DNA from: Limisphaerales bacterium
Lineage (GTDB): Bacteria > Verrucomicrobiota > Verrucomicrobiia > Limisphaerales > UBA1100
Reading direction: 5' to 3'
Assembly: GCA_014382585.1 (NCBI GenBank)
Contig: JACNJL010000023.1
Location: 1-64,000 of the forward strand
Length of the DNA: 64,000 nt
Part shown: in pieces, positions 7,156 to 16,090 of the stretch
How the letters are laid out: every line of letters starts with the position of its first letter
Position numbering within the stretch: position 1 is the first letter of the stretch
Program-made: the position numbers and the translations under genes
The notes under the pieces: model-generated
Database searches by the model: none
The model's input: only the letters and a program-made list of their open reading frames with translations
Told to the model about the DNA's origin: nothing

Positions 7156-9006
7156 ATGTCTCCGCCCGACTTGTTGGAATTGCTGAAGCGTTACTTTGGG
7201 TTCGATTCCTTTCGTCCGTTGCAGGAGGAAATTATTCGCACCGCACTCGACGGCCGGGATGCGTTTGTGCTGATGCCCACCGGCGGCGGCAAATCGCTCT
7301 GCTACCAACTCCCCGCACTGGCGGGCGACGGGCTCACCATTGTCATCTCGCCGCTGATTGCGTTAATGAAAGATCAGGTGGATGCGTTGCAAACCGCCGG
7401 TGCACCCGCCACGTTTCTGAACTCCACGCTCGAAGCCGATGAATCACGCCAACGCATCGCGGGTTTGCATCGCGGTGAATACAGGCTGCTCTACATCGCG
7501 CCCGAGCGGTTGATGCTCAGCGGCACGCTGGACATGCTCGAGAGCTGGCGACCGCAATGCATCGCCATCGACGAGGCCCACTGCATCAGCGAATGGGGTC
7601 ACGACTTCCGCCCCGAATACCGCCGACTCGCCGAACTGCGCCATCGGTTTGGCAACATTCCTATGATGGCGCTCACCGCCACCGCCACCAAGCGCGTTCG
7701 TGCGGATATCATCAGCGAGCTGCGCCTCGAAAACCCCGCCCGCTTCGTTGCCAGCTTCAACCGGCCCAATCTCCATTATCGCGTCATTCAGCGGCAGCAA
7801 CCGGTCCAGCAGGTATTGGCGATCATCAAAAAAAACGAGGGCGAAAGCGGTATCGTATACTGCGGTAGTCGCAAGGGCACCGAGCAACTGGCCGAACGGC
7901 TTTTGGAAAACGGCGTGAAGGCGGCGGCATATCATGCGGGGATGGACGCCAAAAAACGCGCGCGCAATCAGGAGGCCTTTATCCACGACAACGTGCAGGT
8001 GATTTGCGCGACCATCGCTTTCGGCATGGGCATCGATAAGCCGGACGTCCGGTACGTGATCCATCGCGACCTCCCGAAAAACATTGAAGGCTATTATCAG
8101 GAAACCGGCCGCGCCGGTCGTGACGGGTTGCCGGCTGAATGCGTGCTGCTGATGAACCCCGCGGACGTGGCCAAGCAGACCGGGTTCATTGAGGAAAAAA
8201 CCGACGAGCAGGAACAAGCCATCGCGCGCGCTCAACTGCAGCAAATGGTGCACTATGCCGAAACCCGCGACTGTCGCCGCCGGGAATTGTTAGCATACTT
8301 TGACGAACCATTTGCAGAAGTGAATTGCGGCGCATGCGACAACTGCCTCGAACCCAAGGAGACCTTCAACGGCACCGAGGCTGCACAGAAATTTCTCGCG
8401 TGTATTTTCCGCGTTCAACAGCACAGCCATTTCAGCGTGGGCATGAATCACATCGCGGACGTGTTGTGCGGTGCGGACACGGAGAAAATTCGCAACTGGG
8501 GCCACGAGCAACTGAGCACGCACGGCATTGGCACGGAATTCGGACGCATGGAGTGGAAGACGATTGGCCGCGAATTGGTGCGAATGGGCTACGCCCACCA
8601 AACATCCGGACGCATGACCGTGCTGGAACTGACGCCAGAAGGGTCCAACTGGTTGCGCGACCCCAATCGTATGGATCTGGAATTGACCCGCCCCGTCGAT
8701 TCGAAGCCGGGAAAACCTTCCAAATCTCGCAGAGCAAAAGCGGGCGGGATTGAATGCGACGAGGCGTTATTCGATCAATTGCGGGCGCTGCGTCTTAGCT
8801 TAGCCACTGAGCGCGGGGTGCCGCCTTACATCGTTTTTTCGGATGTGGCACTGCGCCAAATGGCACGGGGATATCCAGTGACGCTCGAAACATTCGGTCT
8901 CATTCACGGCGTGGGTGATAAAAAGCTGAACGAGTTTGGATCCGTTTTTACCGCAGAGATTCAAAAGTTTTTGGAGGAGAATCCGAGGCGGGAATTTGCC
9001 GCGTGA
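7156..9006 (+). CDS. recQ: ATP-dependent DNA helicase RecQ
   Basis: 616 aa, normal RecQ length. A 3'-5' DNA helicase of recombination and fork repair, acting in the cytoplasm. Visible: Walker A MPTGGGKS (residues 40-47), DEAH box with IDEAHCISEWGHDFRPEYRRL, motif VI region GRAGRDGLP, the zinc-binding Cys set (CRRRELLAYF ... CGACDNC) typical of the RecQ-Ct region, a winged-helix segment, and a C-terminal HRDC domain (FDQLRALRLSLATERGVPPY ... GVGDKKLNEFG). Start ATG 7156 gives the usual N-terminus with RPLQEEII. It converges on the ABC permease gene with a 34-base gap. A single-gene unit. Confidence 0.96.
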   Translation: MSPPDLLELLKRYFGFDSFRPLQEEIIRTALDGRDAFVLMPTGGGKSLCYQLPALAGDGLTIVISPLIALMKDQVDALQTAGAPATFLNSTLEADESRQRIAGLHRGEYRLLYIAPERLMLSGTLDMLESWRPQCIAIDEAHCISEWGHDFRPEYRRLAELRHRFGNIPMMALTATATKRVRADIISELRLENPARFVASFNRPNLHYRVIQRQQPVQQVLAIIKKNEGESGIVYCGSRKGTEQLAERLLENGVKAAAYHAGMDAKKRARNQEAFIHDNVQVICATIAFGMGIDKPDVRYVIHRDLPKNIEGYYQETGRAGRDGLPAECVLLMNPADVAKQTGFIEEKTDEQEQAIARAQLQQMVHYAETRDCRRRELLAYFDEPFAEVNCGACDNCLEPKETFNGTEAAQKFLACIFRVQQHSHFSVGMNHIADVLCGADTEKIRNWGHEQLSTHGIGTEFGRMEWKTIGRELVRMGYAHQTSGRMTVLELTPEGSNWLRDPNRMDLELTRPVDSKPGKPSKSRRAKAGGIECDEALFDQLRALRLSLATERGVPPYIVFSDVALRQMARGYPVTLETFGLIHGVGDKKLNEFGSVFTAEIQKFLEENPRREFAA

Positions 9007-9040
9007 GAGTGGGGGCGCGCTATGCGTATCCCTGCCATAA

Positions 9041-10054
9041 TCATTGTTGCTGCTTTGCCGCGGCGCGTTTGGCGGTGTATGCCTTGAGTAATTCATCAGC
9101 GAGGACGCCAAACAAAATCACTAGCCCAAGCACCCCGTATTCCAGCTTGGAAGAAATACCCAGCATCGGCATCGCATTGAAAATGAGCCAAATGACGGCC
9201 ACGGCAATAATGATGCCGAGCATGGATCCTCTGCCGCCACGCAGGCTGCATCCTCCAAGCACGGCGCCTGCGATGGCGAAGAGTTCATAGAATTCACCGA
9301 ATGAAGCGGGTTGCACGGCACCGACCTCAAACGCGAACAGTACGCCCGCAATTCCGGCCAACAGGGAGCAAATCACGTAGGCGCCAATCTTCAATGCGTC
9401 GGTGCTAATGCCGCTGTAGCGCGCGCCTTCCTCATTATTGCCCAGAGCAAATAGGTAGCGTCCCCAAATGGTGCGATTCAAAACTACTGCGGCTGCGATG
9501 CCTATGATGAGCATGAAAAATAGCGGGTGGGGGAGGCTAAAGGAATCCGTGATGGCAAGTTTGCCGCTGAGTAGGTTGGCAGTTTGATTGATTGAGTCGA
9601 TGTTGGCATAGCCCGGATCGTCCTTGATCGGGATGGGGCCGAGGTCCGAATGGTCGCCCCCAATCCAACGGGCGAGGCTTCGGTAAATCAATAGGCCGCA
9701 GAGGGTGACGACAAAGGGTTGGAGCTTAGCTTTGGTAACGAGCAAGCCATGGATGAGGCCGATGAGTGCTGACAGGCCCAGGGTGGAGGCGATGGCCACG
9801 CCTGGGCTTAGGCCTTTCACTTTGAGCATCACCGCCAACATCACCGCCACCAATCCCACTAATGATCCGATGGAAAGATCAATGCCTCCGGTAATAATCA
9901 CAAACGCCACTCCAATGCTCATGATGGCGTAGAGGCTGGACCACTTGATCAGGTTGTGCATGTTGAATGCATTGAGAAAATCGTGATTCATGACTGCGGT
10001 GATCACGAAGATGAGGAAGAACAATCCAATAATGCCAAGGGTGTTTTTTTTCAT
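9041..10054 (-). CDS. Sugar ABC transporter permease (CUT2/RbsC type)
   Basis: 337 aa inner-membrane permease of the ribose/xylose/autoinducer-2 family. Multiple hydrophobic segments begin at MKKNTLGIIGLFFLIFVI, with the family signature GGIDLSIGSLVGL and ALGNNEEGARYSGI. Start ATG 10054 lies four bases after the ATPase stop, arguing for translational coupling. It is the third gene of a binding protein - ATPase - permease operon. The substrate cannot be fixed from sequence. A sulfatase and a secreted propeller upstream on the same strand suggest a sugar released from a polysaccharide. Confidence 0.92.
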   Translation of the reverse strand: MKKNTLGIIGLFFLIFVITAVMNHDFLNAFNMHNLIKWSSLYAIMSIGVAFVIITGGIDLSIGSLVGLVAVMLAVMLKVKGLSPGVAIASTLGLSALIGLIHGLLVTKAKLQPFVVTLCGLLIYRSLARWIGGDHSDLGPIPIKDDPGYANIDSINQTANLLSGKLAITDSFSLPHPLFFMLIIGIAAAVVLNRTIWGRYLFALGNNEEGARYSGISTDALKIGAYVICSLLAGIAGVLFAFEVGAVQPASFGEFYELFAIAGAVLGGCSLRGGRGSMLGIIIAVAVIWLIFNAMPMLGISSKLEYGVLGLVILFGVLADELLKAYTAKRAAAKQQQ

Positions 10055-10058
10055 CGGG

Positions 10059-11567
10059 TCAGGCTGCGAGTGCGGTGCCGGTGGCAAGCTGCATGATAGA
10101 TTCCTCGCTGAGTTGGTTGCGGTTGAGTTCGCCGGCGAGGCGGCCTTCGTGCATGACGAGTGCGCGGTCAGCCATGCCGAGGACTTCCTCCATTTCGCTG
10201 GAGACAAATAGGATGGCTACGCCGTCGGCGGCGAGTTGTTCCATGAGTCGGTAAATCTCGCGCTTGGCACCCACGTCGATTCCGCGGGTGGGTTCGTCGA
10301 GCAACAGCACGCGCGGTTTGAGTGTGAGCCATTTGCCGAGCACGACTTTTTGTTGGTTGCCGCCGGAGAGATACACGGTGGCTTGGTCGAGGGTGGGGGT
10401 TTTGATGGCGAGCTGTTCGACGGCTTCGGTGGCGACTGTTTCCTCAGCATCAAAATTGAGCAGGCCGTTTTTCTGATCACGCTCGAGGCTAGCGAGGCTG
10501 GCATTTTCGCGTACGGCCATTTGCAAAATGAGGCCGTGTTGTTTGCGGTCTTCGGGTGCGAGGGCGAGTCCGGCGCGGATGGCTTCGTGCGGATTGCGAG
10601 GGGCAAAGGGTTCGCCTGCCACTCGCATTTGGCCGCCCACGGCAGGGGTAACGCCAAAGAGGGTTTGCAGCAATTCAGTGCGGCCCGAGCCGACCAGGCC
10701 GGCGATGCCCACGATTTCGCCGGCGCGTAGTTGCAAGGAAATTTCACAGTGCGGGTGCGCGGGGGTGCGTACGGCTTCGAGCTCCAACACGAGGTCGCCG
10801 GGGTCGTGTTGTTTGCGGTCGTAAAACTGATCGAGATCGCGGCCCACCATGAGCCGCACCATGGCATCGTGGTTGATTTCTTCGCGGCTCAGTTCACCGG
10901 CAATTTCGCCATCGCGCAGCACAAGGACGCGGTCGGCCAATTCCTTAACCTCACCAAGCCGGTGGGAAATATAAATGACGCTGATGCCCTGCGCACGCAG
11001 GTCGTGGACGACTTCGAAGAGGGTTTCGGTTTCGTGTTGCGAAAGGCTGCTGGTGGGTTCATCCATAATCAGCACGCGCGCATTGCAGGAAAGGGCCTTG
11101 GCGATTTCAACGAGTTGCTGGCGGCCGATGGGCAAATCGCCCACGAGCGTGTCGGGCGCAAGGTTTAGCCCAACGCGTTGAAGATATTGGGCGGCCTGGG
11201 CTTGGAGCTCAGTGTGATTGATAAAGCCGAATTGGTGCAGCTCCCGGCCGAGAAAAATATTGGCGGCGAGGTCGAGATTGGCAGCGAGGTTTAACTCCTG
11301 GTGAATGAGCGCCACGCCTTGTGCGAGCGCGTCGCGCACGTTTCGAAATTGGATGGGGTGATCATCGATCAGGATTTCGCCGGTGTCCGCAGGCTGCACG
11401 CCGGCGAGGATTTTCATGAGCGTACTTTTGCCTGCTCCATTTTCGCCGATCACTGCGAGCACTTCACCATGGGCGAGGGTGAGGCGCGCTTTGTGCAAGG
11501 CGCGCACGCCGGGGAAGTGTTTGCTCAAACCCCGAACCTCCAGTAGTGGTGTTGCCGGGGGCACCAT
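10059..11567 (-). CDS. Sugar ABC transporter ATP-binding protein (RbsA type)
   Basis: 502 aa with two fused ABC domains, as in RbsA/MglA/XylG. The first has Walker A GENGAGKST and DEPTSSLS. The second has the SGGNQQKVVLGKW signature and LLLDEPTRGIDVGAKREIY, and lacks a canonical Walker A Lys, as is usual in this family. It energises uptake through the permease encoded next. ATG 11567 immediately follows the binding-protein stop (11570); an in-frame upstream GTG/ATG would overlap that gene and is not used. Membrane-associated, cytoplasmic side. Confidence 0.93.
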   Translation of the reverse strand: MVPPATPLLEVRGLSKHFPGVRALHKARLTLAHGEVLAVIGENGAGKSTLMKILAGVQPADTGEILIDDHPIQFRNVRDALAQGVALIHQELNLAANLDLAANIFLGRELHQFGFINHTELQAQAAQYLQRVGLNLAPDTLVGDLPIGRQQLVEIAKALSCNARVLIMDEPTSSLSQHETETLFEVVHDLRAQGISVIYISHRLGEVKELADRVLVLRDGEIAGELSREEINHDAMVRLMVGRDLDQFYDRKQHDPGDLVLELEAVRTPAHPHCEISLQLRAGEIVGIAGLVGSGRTELLQTLFGVTPAVGGQMRVAGEPFAPRNPHEAIRAGLALAPEDRKQHGLILQMAVRENASLASLERDQKNGLLNFDAEETVATEAVEQLAIKTPTLDQATVYLSGGNQQKVVLGKWLTLKPRVLLLDEPTRGIDVGAKREIYRLMEQLAADGVAILFVSSEMEEVLGMADRALVMHEGRLAGELNRNQLSEESIMQLATGTALAA

Positions 11568-11569
11568 GC

Positions 11570-12595
11570 TTATTGTTTGCCCAGCTTGGCCATTTCTTTT
11601 TTTGTTTTCCAAAACTCATCCACGTTGTCTTTGGTGATTACCAGAAACGGGACTTCAAGAAATGTGTCCGCGGGGGTGTTGCCGTCGAGGATGCTCTTGA
11701 GCATCTTCACCGATTCGTAGCCGTATTTCCACGGCTGCTGGCTGATGGTGCCGTAGGCGGTCCCATCTTTGATGGCTTGCAGCATCGCATCGGGTTCATC
11801 GAATCCGCAAACTTGGATTTTGCCGGTCATTCCGGCTTCCTGAATGGCGGCCAGACAGGCCGGCGGGTTGTAGGCAAAAAGGCCGACCATGCACTTGAGG
11901 TTTTTGTGTTTGGCAATGGCGCTCTCGGCGTTGCTCTTGGCTTTGGCTTTATTAAAATCATCGGTGCGTGTTTCGAGGATCGTATATTTGGATTCGTTGG
12001 CGGTGAGGTTTTTGGCATCCTCCGCATCAAATTTTACAGAGCCCAGTTTTTGTTCCGGTTTGCCAAGCAATTCATCAATGACCCCTTGGCGTCGTTGGCG
12101 GGCATTAAGTTGTTCAAGGCGACCGACCAAGATGAAAACTTCGCCGCCCTCTGGGATGGCATCTTTGACCAGCTTCCCCAATGCACGGCCGGCCAGATAG
12201 TTGTTGGTGCCGATGTAAACCAAACGGTCACTGTCAGGCGCATCCGCATCCTGGGTAATGAGTTTGGTGTTTTTGGCAACGTCATTCAGGAACCGTGTTT
12301 GGTTTGCCGCATCAATGGGGCTGATGGCAATGCCGTTCACGCCCTTGGCGATGAGCGATTCCATGATGCGCTTTTGATCCACCACCCCCTTGGTGGGCAT
12401 ATGTACTTCGCATTTGATTTTAAATTCCGTTTCCGCAATGCGCACGCCCGCGGCACACAGATCCCAGAACGGATCCACTCCATTGGTTACATAAGCGATG
12501 GTAATGGGTTTTGAGTCAGTTGATTTTCCGCAACCCCAGCCCCACAACAGGGCCGAGGCACACGCGAACGCGATGAGGCAACGGGTGGTTTTCAT
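11570..12595 (-). CDS. Sugar ABC transporter substrate-binding lipoprotein
   Basis: 341 aa periplasmic binding protein of the RbsB type (Peripla_BP_4 fold). MKTTRCLIAFACASALLWGWGC is a lipoprotein signal with Cys22 as the anchored residue. The first lobe begins ITIAYVTNGVDPFWDLCAAGV, and GIAISPIDAANQTRFLNDVA and VCGFDEPDAMLQAIKDGT are typical of family ligand-site loops. First gene of the CUT2 operon, with the ATPase two bases downstream. The ligand is unknown; ribose-like sugars or sugar alcohols are typical of the family. Confidence 0.92.
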   Translation of the reverse strand: MKTTRCLIAFACASALLWGWGCGKSTDSKPITIAYVTNGVDPFWDLCAAGVRIAETEFKIKCEVHMPTKGVVDQKRIMESLIAKGVNGIAISPIDAANQTRFLNDVAKNTKLITQDADAPDSDRLVYIGTNNYLAGRALGKLVKDAIPEGGEVFILVGRLEQLNARQRRQGVIDELLGKPEQKLGSVKFDAEDAKNLTANESKYTILETRTDDFNKAKAKSNAESAIAKHKNLKCMVGLFAYNPPACLAAIQEAGMTGKIQVCGFDEPDAMLQAIKDGTAYGTISQQPWKYGYESVKMLKSILDGNTPADTFLEVPFLVITKDNVDEFWKTKKEMAKLGKQ

Positions 12596-12643
12596 GGGCG
12601 GGAGTGTTCACCCAAGCGGCGCGGGCGTAAAGAAAAATTGAAT

Positions 12644-13558
12644 CTAACGCAGCGGTTTGCCGGGGAGGGCTTTGCCGTTGGTATTGAGGATTTGGAAATG
12701 TCGGATGGCCGGGCGGTTGGGCTGGGAATAGGTCCACACCGATTGCTTGGCGCGGTTGACTTCCACCAGTTGCGCGGTGGCACGGCCGGGGCGGTGGGTG
12801 GCAAAAACGAGGTTGCCGTTGGGCAAATACTGGATGCCCGAATGCAAATCCAACATCCGCGCACCTTGGAAATCCCGATTGGTGAGCTTCCACGTTACCT
12901 TGCCCGTGCGATCCACCTCGAGAATGCATTTGCCGGTGGTGCAGGCGATGAGCGTGTGTTGGTTGGGCAGGCGCAATGCGCAGAATGGGTTGCCGTCAGT
13001 TTTCTTTTTCCAAACCACGTTGCCTTGGGCGGTGTATTCTCGCACCACCTTGTCGGCCGGTTGCGGCACGAGATAGTTTCCATTGGCGAGTTTGCGCACG
13101 GTGCCGATTTGTTGCTGCGGATCCTTGGCGGCAGATTGCAAAGCAATCTTAACGAGCGTGCGTCCATTGGTGTCCACCTCCAACACGCACGGCTTGGGGC
13201 CGCCTTCGGCTATAAGATATCGGCCTTCGGCAGTGCGTTGGGCGGTGTTCACGGTTAGTTGTTTGCCGCGATATTCAAATTGCACCTGGCCGCCGCGGGT
13301 GACTTCCACCACGCCGCCGCCGTAATTTTTCCCGCTGGCCAATACGAGCAAAACATTTCCATTCTGAAGCATCCAACCATCGCTCGTGGGGCGGGGGTAA
13401 CGCCAGACGATGCGGTCGGTGTGGGAGACAATATACGTTTCCGCGCCGGTCGCGAGGAACGCGTGGCGGACACCGTGCGCAGATTGTTGGGCGGCCGGGG
13501 CGGAATAAAAAAAGCCCCCCGCCATCAATCCCGCAATGAGGATTTGGCTTGGACGCAT
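12644..13558 (-). CDS. Secreted PQQ-like beta-propeller protein
   Basis: 304 aa with an N-terminal signal (MRPSQILIAGLMAGGFFYSAPA). The body is a series of blades with the pattern LxNGNxLV ... VxExDxxGxxxW (for example KLANGNYLVPQPADKVVREY and YLPNGNLVFATHRPGRATAQ), as in PQQ-like or arylsulfotransferase-type propellers. No catalytic residues can be assigned. It lies between the sulfatase gene and the sugar ABC operon on the same strand, so a role in binding or sensing a glycan product is possible but inferred. Confidence 0.75.
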   Translation of the reverse strand: MRPSQILIAGLMAGGFFYSAPAAQQSAHGVRHAFLATGAETYIVSHTDRIVWRYPRPTSDGWMLQNGNVLLVLASGKNYGGGVVEVTRGGQVQFEYRGKQLTVNTAQRTAEGRYLIAEGGPKPCVLEVDTNGRTLVKIALQSAAKDPQQQIGTVRKLANGNYLVPQPADKVVREYTAQGNVVWKKKTDGNPFCALRLPNQHTLIACTTGKCILEVDRTGKVTWKLTNRDFQGARMLDLHSGIQYLPNGNLVFATHRPGRATAQLVEVNRAKQSVWTYSQPNRPAIRHFQILNTNGKALPGKPLR

Positions 13559-13657
13559 TAGAGGTTAACAGTGCGTTGGGGCGGGGAAGTTACCGAATGA
13601 TTGGCGGTTGTCGAATTAAAATGTGCAGAAATTAAAAAAAAGTGATACGTACACGGA

Positions 13658-15082
13658 TCAAAGTTGCCCCGCTGCGCGCTGCCCTTTGCCTTTACGGTTG
13701 GTATCGCCCAGCTCGTTGCGCATGGCCTCCCCGAGTGCCTGCAGTCGGGTGACCACTTCGGGGTGGTTTGCTTTCACATCCGTGGTTTCGCCGATGTCTT
13801 TTTCCAAATCAAATAGCGCCAGCCCGATTTTTGCCGCAGCGTATCGCGTTGGAATTCCATTTTTGCCGCCAGGTTTGCCGGCCATCGTGCGGTAGCCGTG
13901 CGGGAAATGCAGTTTCCATTTGCCCATCCGAACCGCTTGCAACTGGGGCCCGTAATAAAAAAAATACGCTTCCTGCGGGCTCTGGTCATCGGTGCCGGTT
14001 ACGAGGTTCACGATGCTTTTGCCGTCGATTTTTTGCCTGGGCAATTTGGCGCCGATGAGTTCGGCCACCGTCGGCAAAATATCAATCGTCATCGCGGGCG
14101 TTGTGCAAACGCTGCCGGCGGGGACCGTGCCGGGCCACCACATCAGCGTGCTCTCACGGCAGCCACCATCGAACATCGTCCCCTTGCCCTCGCGCAGCGG
14201 CCCGGCCGAACCGGCGTGGTCGCCGTAACTGAGCCATGGACCGTTGTCGCTGGTGAAAATGACGAGCGTGTTTTTGTCGAGTTGGTGCTTGCGTAACGTG
14301 CCGAGGATTTGGCCCACGCTCCAGTCCACCTCCATCATGACGTCGCCAAACAAACCGGCTTTGCTTTTGCCTTTGAATTTTTCGGAAACATAAAGCGGCA
14401 CATGCACCATCGAGTGCGGCACATAGAGGAAGAATGGGCGGTCTTTGTTGTTCTCAATGAACGAAACGGCGCGTTCGGTGTATTGGGTGGTGAGCTGCTC
14501 CTGATCTTTGCCGGTGACACGGGGATTGATGACCGCGTTGCCGTCGATCAGCGGCAGATGCGTCCAGCGCTTCAGCCGTTCTTCCATCGGCAGATGCATC
14601 ACGCCCGGGTGGTAAGGCCACATATCATTCGAGTACGGCAGGCCAAAGTAATCATCGAAGCCGTGCTGCAAGGGTAGAAACTTTTGGTGATGGCCGAGAT
14701 GCCATTTGCCGTAACAGGCGGTGGCGTAGTTTTTTTGTTTGCAGAGTTCGGCGATCGTCAATTCGTTGGGATTGATGCCGTGCCGCGCCTTGGGCCCAAG
14801 TGCGCCGAGGATGCCCACGCGCACATTGTAGCAGCCCGTGAGCAGTCCCGCGCGGGACGCGCTGCAGACGGCTTGGGTCACATAAAAATCCGTGAACTTC
14901 CTTCCCTCCCTTGCCATTTGGTCGAGGTGGGGGGTGGGATAATTTTTAGCACCAAAGGGCCCGATATCCGCATAGCCCATATCATCGATGAAAATGATGA
15001 CGACGTTGGTGGGGGGCTTGCGGGTTTCAGCCAGAAGCGAAAACCCAAACAATCCGATGAGGGCAAAAAGTAGAGTGCGCAT
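13658..15082 (-). CDS. Secreted sulfatase (formylglycine-dependent, S1 family)
   Basis: 474 aa. Signal peptide MRTLLFALIGLFGFSLLAE is followed by IDDMGYADIGPFG (metal-binding Asp pair), and the activation motif C73-S-A-S-R, in which Ala replaces the more usual Pro. Cys73 would be converted to formylglycine. HSMVHVPLYVS, FTSDNGPW and the C-terminal FDLEKDIGETTDV segment are standard for arylsulfatase-type enzymes. It hydrolyses a sulfate ester outside the cytoplasm, with substrate not predictable. No sulfatase-maturase gene lies in the window. First gene of a same-strand run leading to the sugar ABC genes. Confidence 0.94.
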   Translation of the reverse strand: MRTLLFALIGLFGFSLLAETRKPPTNVVIIFIDDMGYADIGPFGAKNYPTPHLDQMAREGRKFTDFYVTQAVCSASRAGLLTGCYNVRVGILGALGPKARHGINPNELTIAELCKQKNYATACYGKWHLGHHQKFLPLQHGFDDYFGLPYSNDMWPYHPGVMHLPMEERLKRWTHLPLIDGNAVINPRVTGKDQEQLTTQYTERAVSFIENNKDRPFFLYVPHSMVHVPLYVSEKFKGKSKAGLFGDVMMEVDWSVGQILGTLRKHQLDKNTLVIFTSDNGPWLSYGDHAGSAGPLREGKGTMFDGGCRESTLMWWPGTVPAGSVCTTPAMTIDILPTVAELIGAKLPRQKIDGKSIVNLVTGTDDQSPQEAYFFYYGPQLQAVRMGKWKLHFPHGYRTMAGKPGGKNGIPTRYAAAKIGLALFDLEKDIGETTDVKANHPEVVTRLQALGEAMRNELGDTNRKGKGQRAAGQL

Positions 15083-15137
15083 AATCGTTACGGTTGCGCA
15101 AAAGGTAACGGGTGGGACAGGCGTGTCAACGCCGCGA

Positions 15138-15392
15138 CTAGCGTTTTTTCTTTCTCATCCGGGCCCGAGCGGCGGCGGCTTCTGCTGCAGAGGCGTGGGC
15201 GGCTTCGGCGGCAGCCTTGCGTTGGCGTTCCACTTCTTCCTGTTCGGCCTTGTGCTTGAGCCCCTGCAAAGCCGCAAGGCCAATGCAGCAGCCGACCAGC
15301 AACGTAAACTCCCAATCCATGCCCGCCAAGCGCGCGGCATACATCATTCCAATCGTCGCAAAGGCGGATAGAATGTTGGCGTTGGCGTTCAT
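15138..15392 (-). CDS. Small membrane protein with charged coiled-coil tail
   Basis: 84 aa from ATG 15392. Two short hydrophobic segments (ILSAFATIGMMYAARLAG and FTLLVGCCIGLAALQG) precede a Lys/Glu/Ala-rich helical tail (AEQEEVERQRKAAAEAAHAS) ending in basic residues RMRKKKR. No family is recognised. It lies just upstream of the sulfatase gene on the same strand (55-base gap). Confidence 0.6.
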   Translation of the reverse strand: MNANANILSAFATIGMMYAARLAGMDWEFTLLVGCCIGLAALQGLKHKAEQEEVERQRKAAAEAAHASAAEAAAARARMRKKKR

Positions 15393-15498
15393 GGGGATTG
15401 CTCTATCACCCGGTCCATATTTTGGCAACATCTATCACTCAAATAGTTACCCTCTGACTCAGGTTGTGCTGGAGCGGTTCCGGAGGTAAACTAACGGC

Positions 15499-16002
15499 AT
15501 GAGCATGACGGTCTGTGCGGAGTGCGGTGATCCACTGAGCACCACGGCGGCGGCGTGCCCGCACTGTGGCGCGCCGGCGGCGGTGGCTTTGCGCGTACCC
15601 GCGGCGGTGCCGACGGATTGGCCGGAGGCGTTGGAAGCGGCGGTGCGCGCGTCGCTGCAATGGCCGGAGGGGCAATTGACGGCGGAATGTCTGGCGCGGG
15701 TGGAATCGGTGAAACTGGATGAAACGGAAGCGGAGGACCTTACCCATTGGGTGGCGGGATTGCGCTGCCTACCTGCGCTGAAAATGCTGGGCTTCTCGCG
15801 CGCGGGCATTGCCGACGCGGGTCCGTTGCGTGAATTGGTGGGCTTGCGGTATTTGTATTTGGAAAAAAACCACGTCACGGATCTTTCGCCGTTGTATGAA
15901 TTGAAAGCGCTTAGGCAATTGTGGCTGTACGGCAACCCGCTCGAACCGGCGGCGGTGGCGGCATTGGAAAAGGCGCTGCCGAAGTGCGAGGTGTTTATTT
16001 GA
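15499..16002 (+). CDS. Zinc-ribbon and leucine-rich-repeat protein
   Basis: 167 aa. The N-terminus CAECGDPLSTTAAACPHCGA is a double CxxC zinc ribbon. After an Ala/Pro linker, the C-terminal half is an internalin-like LRR stack (LPALKMLGFSRAGIADAGPL, LVGLRYLYLEKNHVTDLSPL, LKALRQLWLYGNPLE). GGAGGT about 11 bases upstream supports ATG 15499. No signal peptide, so probably cytoplasmic and protein-binding. Function unknown. The next gene on this strand also has a small N-terminal interaction domain (GYF_2). Confidence 0.75.
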   Translation: MSMTVCAECGDPLSTTAAACPHCGAPAAVALRVPAAVPTDWPEALEAAVRASLQWPEGQLTAECLARVESVKLDETEAEDLTHWVAGLRCLPALKMLGFSRAGIADAGPLRELVGLRYLYLEKNHVTDLSPLYELKALRQLWLYGNPLEPAAVAALEKALPKCEVFI

Positions 16003-16090
16003 GCTTGAGTCTGAGCTTGAGATTGGAGATTTTTTCCAGTAAGGTATCACTGTTTTCGTTAGTTGCACCAAGGTATCCACACGCGCAATA

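Noticed and set aside
7444-8253. Long ORF antisense to recQ (269 codons)
   Set aside because: Mirror of the helicase coding frame, His/Ala-rich and without domain features.
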